Positions 1-5,073 of a stretch of 10,133 bases of DNA are shown one piece after another. Position numbers and translations under genes: made by a program. The DNA is from Gemmatimonadota bacterium (GTDB lineage: Bacteria > GCA-2686955), in contig NYZA01000037.1 in NCBI GenBank assembly GCA_002686955.1, forward strand, positions 1 through 10,133, read 5' to 3'. Numbering within the stretch: the first letter of the stretch is position 1; each line of letters begins with the position of its first letter. The notes beneath the pieces are model-generated. The model had not been told where the DNA came from. It did not search any database and was given only the letters and a program-made list of their open reading frames with translations.

Positions 1-147
1 ACCAGCACGCCTCCGCGCGAAACGGTGCGAAGCACCGCCAGGGCACGAATCTGCGCCCCCTCGCGACGAAAGTTGGTGAGAAATGCGGGCTAGGGGCCGG
101 AGCACGCAGATGCGTGCCCGCACCAAAGGACCGGTGCCCCTCTTCGA
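1..147. other. Left edge without a supported gene
   Basis: No start-to-stop frame with credible content is seen. A very stable mini-hairpin CGGTGC-GAA-GCACCG lies at 23-37. On the minus strand positions about 82-1 read protein-like (FLTNFRREGAQIRALAVLRT), but no start codon follows the TAG just before it, so this may be a gene fragment or chance. Confidence 0.3.
102..117 (-). terminator. 7-bp hairpin downstream of the histidine kinase gene
   Basis: GCACGCA (102-108) and TGCGTGC (111-117) are exact complements with a 2-nt spacer, within a larger imperfect fold (TGCGGGC 84-90 with GCCCGCA 116-122). It begins 30 bp after the kinase stop. Only a weak ATTTCTC follows on the minus strand, so terminator function is tentative. 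Confidence 0.3.
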
Positions 148-942
148 TCAGGCCGATGGGGCGCGACCGGCATACTGCAGCGTGAAATAGAATCGCGCAC
201 CTTCGCCCGGAGTCGACTCGACCCAGATCCGCCCCACGTGGCGATGGACCACCTTTTCGCATACCGCAAGGCCCAGACCGAATCCCGAATAGTCGCCGTT
301 CCGGTGTAGCCGGTGGAAGAGCCGAAAGATCTGACAGGACTGGCGAGGGTCGATTCCGATGCCGTTGTCGTGGATGCAGACCCGCGCCTTCGCGCCCCGC
401 TCCACCGCCCCGATCTGGATGCGCGGAGAGGCGGCGCCGCGGAGCTTGATCGCGTTGCTCAGAAGGTTCTGGATCAGCTCGGAGAGCTGAGCGCGGTCCC
501 CCTGCACAAGGGGCAGGGTCGCCCGTTCGATGATCGCACCGGCCTGGGCCGCGACATCTTGAAGCACATAGTCCTCGATCTCGCCGAGCTCGACTTCCGA
601 AGAATCGCCTGCTTCGGAATCGACACGCGACAGATCGAGAAGATGATCGATCATCGTTCGCAGACGGTCGATCTCCTCCACGATGAAATCGATCCATTCT
701 CGCTCGCGAAACGCCAAGCGCTCCGCGCTGTGCAGCTTCAACAGGTGGGCGAAGCGCCTCATGACGACGAGCGGTTCGCGCAGATCGCGACACGCGGCAC
801 TCGCGAACTGCTCCAACTCCGCCGAGGAGCGACCGAGCTCGGCCATCAGCTCGGAAAGATCTTCTTCCCATACACCGATCGGCGCGCAGCCATCCGGCGC
901 GGTCGGGGTCCCTGATTTCCGGTTGGGCTCGATCGAGTACAC
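148..942 (-). CDS. Short histidine kinase with a substituted phospho-acceptor (His to Arg)
   Basis: A cytoplasmic two-component sensor kinase of the type common in PAS/phytochrome-like kinases, about 264 aa. From the chosen start, residues 1-35 are unordered. A DHp helix pair follows (about 40-105), with the H-box reading ACRDLREPL where family members read S-H-D-L-x-E-P-L: residue 52 is Arg (CGC, 787-789) instead of the phosphorylated His. The HATPase domain (about 130-260) looks intact: N-box LIQNLLSNAIK (Asn159, Asn163), G1 DNGIGID (192-198), F-box RLFHRLH, G2 GFGLGL (220-225), and the usual GRIWVESTPGEGARFYFTL ending. The open frame runs up to 1113 but would then overlap the preceding gene. 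The GTG at 942 lies 10 bp after that gene's TGA and is preferred; its ribosome site is weak. ATG at 846 is an alternative. No PAS, transmembrane or receiver domain and no partner regulator is visible. The kinase fold is certain; activity is doubtful. Confidence 0.85.
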   Translation of the reverse strand: MYSIEPNRKSGTPTAPDGCAPIGVWEEDLSELMAELGRSSAELEQFASAACRDLREPLVVMRRFAHLLKLHSAERLAFREREWIDFIVEEIDRLRTMIDHLLDLSRVDSEAGDSSEVELGEIEDYVLQDVAAQAGAIIERATLPLVQGDRAQLSELIQNLLSNAIKLRGAASPRIQIGAVERGAKARVCIHDNGIGIDPRQSCQIFRLFHRLHRNGDYSGFGLGLAVCEKVVHRHVGRIWVESTPGEGARFYFTLQYAGRAPSA

Positions 943-952
943 GGCGCCGATC

Positions 953-1348
953 TCAGCAGCAGAAGCGTGGCAGACACATTTCGGGCATCTCGAGGTCGGT
1001 TCGAAGGACGATTCGTGCGCGCTGCGCCCCTTCCCTGCGCCTCTGCCGGAACGATTGACAGGGCGTTCCATTCTCGGTTGCCAGACGATATCTCGCCCCA
1101 ATCGGCAGACCATCGAGGATGATCAGATAGCGCCCCTGCGCATCCGTGTTCACTTCTGAAACCGGTGCACCCTCACAGCATTCACAATCACAGGACGGCG
1201 CTGCATCCCACACCATCACTCTCGCGTCTTCGATCGGATCGCCGCTCGGCCAGCTCGTAACCTGTCCGTAGAGAACAATCGTCGTTGCCGCCACGTATGC
1301 CGGCCAGAGGGAAACGAGACCGAGAAGCATCATTGTCTGTCTGAACAT
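953..1348 (-). CDS. Secreted cysteine-rich protein with carboxypeptidase-regulatory-like fold
   Basis: A 131-aa exported protein of unknown role. Residues 1-21 form a signal peptide (hydrophobic MMLLGLVSLWPAYVAA, likely cut after VAA). The mature part starts with a beta-sandwich pattern typical of the carboxypeptidase regulatory-like / Cna-B-like fold: TTIVLYGQVTSWPSGDPIEDARVMV, then the TDAQGRYLI turn and LPIGARYRL strand. Unusual for this fold are two cysteine clusters, CDCECC (about residues 53-58) and CLPRFCC at the extreme C-terminus, with one more Cys between: eight in all. They could form disulphides or bind metal. The start is well supported by AGGAGAAGG about 4-12 nt before the ATG. 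The gene sits 10 bp ahead of the histidine kinase and may be cotranscribed with it, so a periplasmic partner role is conceivable but unproven. Its TGA is at 953-955. The fold call is by pattern only. Confidence 0.72.
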   Translation of the reverse strand: MFRQTMMLLGLVSLWPAYVAATTIVLYGQVTSWPSGDPIEDARVMVWDAAPSCDCECCEGAPVSEVNTDAQGRYLIILDGLPIGARYRLATENGTPCQSFRQRRREGAQRARIVLRTDLEMPEMCLPRFCC

Positions 1349-1391
1349 GGACCTTCTCCTGGCGGAACGCGGCCTTCTACCCCGTTTCGGG

Positions 1392-1416
1392 TCAGATCCC
1401 GCGTTTGGGGATCTGA
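1392..1416 (-). repeat. 9-bp inverted repeat in the leader of the secreted-protein gene
   Basis: TCAGATCCC (1392-1400) and GGGATCTGA (1408-1416) are perfect reverse complements around a 7-nt loop. On the minus strand this hairpin lies 44-68 nt before the ATG at 1348 and is followed by a smaller CCCGAAACGGG hairpin. Neither has a T-tract, so this looks like a leader structure or protein-binding site rather than an intrinsic terminator. Confidence 0.5.
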
Positions 1417-1472
1417 TGACAGACCAACGCCCGCCCGTACCGATTGCACAAAGACAGAGGGATTTTCAAACA

Positions 1473-1490
1473 AATTATGTCGCCATAATT
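1473..1490. promoter_or_regulatory. AT-rich palindrome, possible operator/promoter region
   Basis: AATTATG-TCGC-CATAATT is a perfect 7-bp inverted repeat with a 4-bp spacer. It sits in the only clearly AT-rich pocket of this GC-rich neighbourhood, about 125-142 bp before the secreted-protein start. On the minus strand it contains CATAAT (5 of 6 to the -10 consensus), but no good -35 box was found at the right distance. A dyad operator or the promoter region of the minus-strand gene pair is plausible. Confidence 0.4.
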
Positions 1491-1527
1491 GACGATTCGA
1501 ACACCGCCGAGAGGGCGATGAGCGGAC

Positions 1528-1560
1528 TGCTGGTAGCAGGCGGCGGGGTCCGGAGGACCC
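1528..1560. repeat. Two tandem small hairpins between genes
   Basis: CTGCT-GGT-AGCAG (1528-1540) is followed by GGGTCC-GGA-GGACCC (1546-1560), both perfect stems. They lie about 70-100 bp downstream of the frameshifted minus-strand gene. They could mark the end of its transcript, but no T-run follows on either strand. The rest of 1349-1630 shows no convincing coding frame. Confidence 0.35.
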
Positions 1561-1630
1561 GCGACCGCCTCGGGGCTTGCCGCCAACAGCCAACTCGTCT
1601 CGCCCATCCCCGGCGGTGTTCCCTTCACAG

Positions 1631-2079
1631 CTACCTGGTCGTCACTATGACCGCGCCTGGCAAGATGCAGTCGACGCCGCCATCGATCTCGACTTCGATA
1701 TCGGAGGTGCCCGCCGCGAGCTCCTGAGTGAACGACCTCGAATCCATGAGCTGTGGAGACGAGGCACCTCGCTCAGACCCGGAGTGAGACTGCCCTTTCG
1801 ATCTTGACCACCGAAGGAGATGAAGCTGAACTTCGTACCGTCGACGCCCGCTACGTTCAGACCGTGCAGAGTGTAGCTCGCCTCGAGATTGAAGAGCTTG
1901 CACGCCAGCGCTCTGCCCGAGCCTTGCTCGGCGTCGAAGAGCATCGTCTCGAAAATGCGACGGTAGTGTTCCCCCTTCCCCACCGTGGCCAACTTCTCGG
2001 GTCTGTCCCTGACTCTTGGCTTCTTGCGTTTCGCTTTGTCGAGACGTGGCATGGTCGCTTCCATCAAGTCGGGGTCCAT
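1631..2079 (-). pseudogene. Hypothetical gene with an apparent one-base frameshift
   Basis: No family recognised. Reading starts at ATG 2079 behind GGGGAGA, 8 nt upstream, a credible ribosome site. The first ~100 residues look protein-like: a basic N-terminus (PRLDKAKRKKPRVRDRPEK), a helical stretch (GEHYRRIFETMLFDAEQGSG) and a beta-like part (GVDGTKFSFISFGGQDRKG). In this frame the tail then turns into Ser/Arg-rich text typical of off-frame reading, up to a TAG at 1645. In the neighbouring frame the sequence from about 1752 down to the TAG at 1631 reads DSRSFTQELAAGTSDIEVEI and on to ILPGAVIVTTR, with strong G/C third positions. A single missing base near 1750-1765 would join both into about 150 residues. 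There is no slippery heptamer, so programmed shifting is unlikely; decay or a sequence error is more likely. No signal peptide or membrane segment is seen. Confidence 0.42.
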
Positions 2080-2126
2080 CGAACGATCTCCCCGGTCACC
2101 CGTCGCAATAACAACACCCTCGTTAG

Positions 2127-2155
2127 ACTATGGCTCCGAATCGACGATCGGCCAA
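2127..2155 (-). promoter_or_regulatory. Weak sigma-70-like promoter for the gene starting at 2079
   Basis: On the minus strand TTGGCC (2150-2155) and CATAGT (2127-2132) are 17 bp apart, each 4 of 6 to consensus. They would place transcription start near 2120, about 40 nt before the ATG at 2079. Placement fits; the match is modest. Confidence 0.25.
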
Positions 2156-2242
2156 TACGGGGTTTCCCCTACAAGCAAGGAGAGGCGCGAAAAGCGGCGA
2201 AACTGTCGCCACCAATGACGAGCCTGTCCGGCAAAGCGATCC

Positions 2243-2276
2243 GTCGTCGCGACCGCACGACGGCGACACTTTTTTT
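2243..2276 (+). terminator. Intrinsic-type terminator on the plus strand
   Basis: GTCGTCG (2243-2249) pairs with CGGCGAC (2261-2267), with one G-U pair. After two bases comes a run of seven T (2270-2276), a textbook hairpin plus U-tract for plus-strand transcription. An alternative 7-bp stem (2241-2247 with 2257-2263) uses the same region. No plus-strand gene ends here, so it either blocks antisense reading into ompA or ends a small RNA. Confidence 0.5.
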
Positions 2277-2289
2277 CGGCACTCCGGTA

Positions 2290-2322
2290 GCTTCGAGCTC
2301 GGGCTCAGGCCGAGCTCGAAGC
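2290..2322 (-). terminator. 13-bp perfect hairpin just downstream of the OmpA-family gene
   Basis: GCTTCGAGCTCGG (2290-2302) and CCGAGCTCGAAGC (2310-2322) are exact complements around a 7-nt loop. The hairpin begins 11 bp after the ompA-like stop codon. No T-run follows on the minus strand, so it would be a non-canonical terminator or an mRNA 3'-end stabiliser. Confidence 0.5.
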
Positions 2323-2333
2323 GAAACTCCCCA

Positions 2334-3470
2334 TCAATCCCAAACAAACACTTCCACGCGTCTGTAGTCCGCCAGCGCGACACCGTCCCCCGTCGGCCCG
2401 ATCGGCCCCAGCCCCATCGCGCGCATCCGCGCCGGGTCGATCCCCTTGTCGGCGAGGTAGGTCGCCGCGGTCTGCGCCCGCTCCCGGCTCAGATTGATGT
2501 TGTAGAGCTGCCCCGCGCGGGCGTCGGCATATCCGGTGACCATCACGTGGCTGCGATCCTGTTGGGTCATTACCTGGACCACCTCGTCGAGTGCGCTCTG
2601 GGCGGCCTCACTCAAAACCGCGCCGGATGTCTCGAAGTAGATCACCTGCTGCTGGCTGAACCGGCCCCGCCCACGAGACACATTCGAGAGCGCCACTCGC
2701 AGCTCGTCGAGCTCCCTCTTCGTCTCCCAGGCGATCTTCGCGTTCGCTTCGGCGATCCGCGTTTCGACCTGCGACAGAATCGCCTCTTCATCGACTCCGT
2801 CGTCCATCAACGCCGTGTAGATCGAAGGAACACTCCGGCCGAAAACATAGGTCACACCGATCCGGGCACCGGCCAGGCCGTCACCGAAGCCGCCGGTCGC
2901 GATTCCGTCGATCCGGTCGGTCGACGAGAGCGTATAGCCGGTCTGCAGGGTCAACGCCCAGTTGTCGTCGAGGAAGAAATCGGTCCCCAGCCCGGCGCGG
3001 ACCGAAGAGAAGCTGTCGCCATCCTCGAGCCCCTCGAAGAGGGTGCCATTCTCCTCGAACGACGAAACCGAATAGAGGCCGCCACCGAAGTAGATAAAAG
3101 GGCTCACCCGGGAATCGGGAGCGAGGTTGACCAGCGCGTCGAGCTCGGCGCCCAGGGTGTTTCGGCTGAAATCGGCCTCCTCCTGTGTCGGCCGGTAGAA
3201 GACGAAATCGTTCTCGCCTGTAGTTCGCTGTATGCCGAGATTCAGCGATACCCCGAGATTCGAGGTGACGCCGTATCGCCCCTGGAGACCGAAGTAGAGC
3301 TCATCACCGCCGAACCCGCCGTAGTTGAGGCTGTTCTCGAGGTCGCCGTGAACGACGCCGGTTCCGAGTTGGAGTCCGAGGGCGAATCGATCGGCATGGT
3401 TGCCGGCCGATGCCGACGGCGCGAAAACGATCGACAGGCAGAGCGCTCCGAGTGCGATCAAGGGTCGCAT
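2334..3470 (-). CDS. OmpA-family outer-membrane protein (beta-barrel plus peptidoglycan-binding domain)
   Basis: A 378-aa outer-membrane protein that probably anchors the outer membrane to peptidoglycan. Residues 1-22 are a signal peptide ending APSASA before GNHAD. Residues about 25-222 show alternating, aromatic-ended strands and Gly-rich turns of an 8-strand OmpA-like barrel, ending VTYVFGR. Residues 223-272 form a charged helical linker (DEEAILSQVETRIAEANAKI and on). Residues 273-378 are the OmpA C-terminal domain: IYFETSGAVL, VMVTGYADARAG (313-320, where most members have GHTD), NLSRERAQTAATYL, GLGPIGPTGDG and ADYRRVEVFV. The diaminopimelate-binding Asp (316) and the Arg of LSRERA appear kept. 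The open frame extends upstream to 3566, but the ATG at 3470 with GAGG 8 nt before it and an immediate signal peptide is clearly the start. It is divergent from the lipoprotein gene. Confidence 0.9.
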   Translation of the reverse strand: MRPLIALGALCLSIVFAPSASAGNHADRFALGLQLGTGVVHGDLENSLNYGGFGGDELYFGLQGRYGVTSNLGVSLNLGIQRTTGENDFVFYRPTQEEADFSRNTLGAELDALVNLAPDSRVSPFIYFGGGLYSVSSFEENGTLFEGLEDGDSFSSVRAGLGTDFFLDDNWALTLQTGYTLSSTDRIDGIATGGFGDGLAGARIGVTYVFGRSVPSIYTALMDDGVDEEAILSQVETRIAEANAKIAWETKRELDELRVALSNVSRGRGRFSQQQVIYFETSGAVLSEAAQSALDEVVQVMTQQDRSHVMVTGYADARAGQLYNINLSRERAQTAATYLADKGIDPARMRAMGLGPIGPTGDGVALADYRRVEVFVWD

Positions 3471-3488
3471 CTTGTTCGCCTCGCGATT

Positions 3489-3504
3489 CGGGTCCTTGGA
3501 CCCG
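3489..3504. promoter_or_regulatory. Perfect palindrome in the leader of the OmpA-family gene
   Basis: CGGGTCC-TT-GGACCCG is a 16-bp dyad with 7-bp arms, 19-34 nt before the ompA-like start. It lies inside the predicted 5' leader, so it may act as an operator or as an RNA hairpin near the ribosome site. The core GGGTCC/GGACCC recurs at 1546-1560. Confidence 0.45.
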
Positions 3505-3536
3505 CTGTGTGTGAAGACCCCCAGGCCCGCGCATCC

Positions 3537-3566
3537 ACTATATCCCGTCGCCCGTCCATCCGTCAC
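3537..3566 (-). promoter_or_regulatory. Candidate sigma-70-like promoter of the OmpA-family gene
   Basis: Minus-strand TATAGT (3537-3542, 5 of 6 to the -10 consensus) lies 18 bp downstream of GTGACG (3561-3566, 4 of 6 to the -35 consensus). Transcription would start near 3530, giving a leader of about 60 nt that contains the 3489-3504 palindrome. Confidence 0.45.
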
Positions 3567-3630
3567 GGGGGCTCATGAATTCGAAGGGATGCGCCGATCT
3601 TCAGAGCAGGTAGAGATCGATCGGCCCTGC

Positions 3631-4272
3631 ATGTTCCCGAGTGCTCCCCCGTTGCCGCGATTGGCTGTTTCGGCGGCGCTGATGCTCATCGCATCGGCCT
3701 GCGCCGGACGCCCCCGGCCGATCGCGGTGCCCGGGGGCGCTCCACTCGAGATCGAGGGGATGGAAGTCCGGGTGGAAAGTCGGAGTACACCGGTCGACCC
3801 GAGCATGCTCCTGAGGGCCGACGAGATCGCCCGCGAGCTCTGCGAAGAAGTGATCGGCCGCTCCCTGCCGCCGATCGGCCCCGCCGTCCGGATCGTCATC
3901 CGCGACGATGCGGCGCACCAAGACCTCTCCGCGGAGCGGGGCGCACCGGCCACCTTCGGCTTCTACATGCCCGGGGACACTCCGGAGATCTCGATCAGCG
4001 AAGCGTGCTGGCGCGTGAACCGCAATCGCCATCGGGTCACGCGAGACCTGCCGCTGGATGCCCTCCCCTTCGTTCCCTACGGCATCATCGGACACGAGCT
4101 CACGCATGCCTACCTCGACGCGGCGGGCTACCCGGCCGCGCACGCCGAGATCTACCCCTGGGCCGCCTTCCAGCTCATCGTCGAGCGGATTCGGGCGGAG
4201 CGAACAGGCATGGGACTCGCGCTCAGCATGCGGCGCGGAGGAGAAGAAAGGGTCTCGGCCGCAACTCGCTGA
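3631..4272 (+). CDS. Putative zinc-metalloprotease lipoprotein (HELTH motif)
   Basis: A 213-aa protein, probably a membrane-anchored metallopeptidase of unknown substrate. Residues 1-23 form a lipoprotein-type signal (hydrophobic LAVSAALMLIASA) ending at Cys24; the lipobox A-S-A-C is slightly off the usual L-x-x-C. The mature domain holds GIIGHELTHAYLDAAGY, with the zinc-binding HExxH at residues 155-159. Possible third ligands are Glu173 or His171 in PAAHAEIYPW, placed as in gluzincins, but this is inference. Residues 110-130 (VRIVIRDD...) look like the beta-sheet edge of a small zincin. The frame is open back to 3400. ATG 3631 is chosen because the signal peptide starts there; it lacks a close ribosome site. 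ATG 3589 has AAGGG directly abutting it and would give an implausibly acidic leader. Converges with the CvpA gene, 3 bp between stops. Confidence 0.7.
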   Translation: MFPSAPPLPRLAVSAALMLIASACAGRPRPIAVPGGAPLEIEGMEVRVESRSTPVDPSMLLRADEIARELCEEVIGRSLPPIGPAVRIVIRDDAAHQDLSAERGAPATFGFYMPGDTPEISISEACWRVNRNRHRVTRDLPLDALPFVPYGIIGHELTHAYLDAAGYPAAHAEIYPWAAFQLIVERIRAERTGMGLALSMRRGGEERVSAATR

Positions 4273-4275
4273 CGA

Positions 4276-4932
4276 TCAGTCTTCCTCCCCGTCGACCCGC
4301 TCCCGCAGCTCTTCCGCGGCTTCCTGAATCTCTTCCGGCTCCGGGAGCGACTCCCGCGCCGCCGAGATCGCATCCTGAGCCCTCTCCGCTGCCTCACCAA
4401 AATCGATATCACCGATCGCCCCGGCGGCCCGTCCCCCGAAATCGCGCGCCTTCTTGCGCCCGGTGTCGAGGTCGGCCAACGCAGCGCGCCACGGCGCGCT
4501 CTCCGAAGTGGCGGCGGCGTAGGCCCGCGACTCCTCGAGGGCAGGGCGCAACGAGGGCACGATGAGGCAGACCGGCAGAAGGACGAGCACGACGATCAAG
4601 ACCCCCTGGGCGATTCCGACCACCCCCCCGAGCAGCGCGTCGACGAGCCTAAGCGGAGTGGCGCGCGCGGCGCGAACCAGAAAGCGCCCCACGAGTGAAA
4701 CCGGGACCGAGCCGAGCAGGAAGGACAGGGGCACGGCGACGAGGCCGGCGATCGAATCGCTGCCCACCACCGACTCGAGGGCAGCCGCGATCTGCGCCCT
4801 GGCGACGAGGAAGGTGACGATGCCGGCGGCGAGCGAGGCGAGGCCGACGAGCCGGATCGCGAACCCCTTGCGCAGACCGAGGAGGGCGGCGAGAACCACG
4901 ATCACGAGGGAGACGATGTCGAAGTTGTTCAT
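4276..4932 (-). CDS. cvpA: CvpA-family inner-membrane protein
   Basis: A 218-aa integral membrane protein of the CvpA (colicin V production) family; members are known from envelope homeostasis and colicin V export, with unclear mechanism. The N-terminus MNNFDIVSLVIVVLAALLGL followed by RKGF is characteristic. Four hydrophobic segments are seen at about residues 5-21, 26-45, 60-84 and 97-130, with the conserved LVDALLGGVVGIAQGVLI in the last. Residues about 145-218 form a soluble, acidic, helical tail ending GEED, longer than the membrane core needs. The start is ATG 4932 with AGGA about 9 nt before it; the open frame reaches 4986, but the family begins at MNNFD. It is divergent from the Hsp70-like operon and shares the 4933-5073 region with it. 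It overlaps nothing but leaves only 3 bp to the converging lipoprotein gene. Confidence 0.85.
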   Translation of the reverse strand: MNNFDIVSLVIVVLAALLGLRKGFAIRLVGLASLAAGIVTFLVARAQIAAALESVVGSDSIAGLVAVPLSFLLGSVPVSLVGRFLVRAARATPLRLVDALLGGVVGIAQGVLIVVLVLLPVCLIVPSLRPALEESRAYAAATSESAPWRAALADLDTGRKKARDFGGRAAGAIGDIDFGEAAERAQDAISAARESLPEPEEIQEAAEELRERVDGEED

Positions 4933-4992
4933 GGCGCTGAGTCCTGCTTGAGCCTGCTCCGCCGCCACGGTACCGCAACCAGCCACTCAATG

Positions 4993-5012
4993 CGCGACCG
5001 ATATCGGTCGCG
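4993..5012. promoter_or_regulatory. Perfect 20-bp palindrome between cvpA and the Hsp70-like operon
   Basis: CGCGACCGATATCGGTCGCG is a perfect 20-bp palindrome. It covers the place where a -35 box would lie for the extended -10 at 5028-5033 and is 61 bp from the cvpA start. That position is typical of a repressor operator controlling the Hsp70-like operon, possibly both divergent genes. As RNA it could only form a hairpin with a minimal loop. Confidence 0.6.
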
Positions 5013-5024
5013 ATCGGTTCCAGC

Positions 5025-5033
5025 TGGTATAAT
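5025..5033 (+). promoter_or_regulatory. Extended -10 promoter of the Hsp70-like operon
   Basis: TGGTATAAT fits the extended -10 consensus (TG-N-TATAAT) exactly. No good -35 box is seen 17 bp upstream, as is usual for extended -10 promoters; the palindrome occupies that site. Transcription would start near 5040, which excludes the upstream in-frame ATGs at 4948 and 4990 and supports the start at 5074. Confidence 0.65.
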
Positions 5034-5073
5034 CAAGGATTCCCATTCATCACCCCACGCAACACCGACCCCC

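Noticed and set aside
943-1113. Longer N-terminus for the histidine kinase
   Set aside because: These 57 codons overlap the secreted-protein gene in another frame and read as Arg/Ser-rich off-frame text, without a domain.
1745-1765. Programmed ribosomal frameshift in the hypothetical gene
   Set aside because: There is no slippery heptamer or downstream pseudoknot visible at the junction; a lost base is simpler.
2180-2245. Riboswitch (c-di-GMP type) suggested by GCAAAGC and GGCGAAAC segments
   Set aside because: The conserved paired cores and spacing do not match any riboswitch pattern I know; kept only as a generic structured-RNA candidate.
1753-2367. 204-codon plus-strand open frame that crosses the T7 terminator
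   Set aside because: Antisense to the frameshifted minus-strand gene, reads through a hairpin terminator, and has no recognisable domain or ribosome site.
2130-3578. 482-codon plus-strand open frame
   Set aside because: It runs antisense through the whole OmpA-family gene, its composition is that of a complement reading, and the minus strand has clear family motifs, a signal peptide and a ribosome site.
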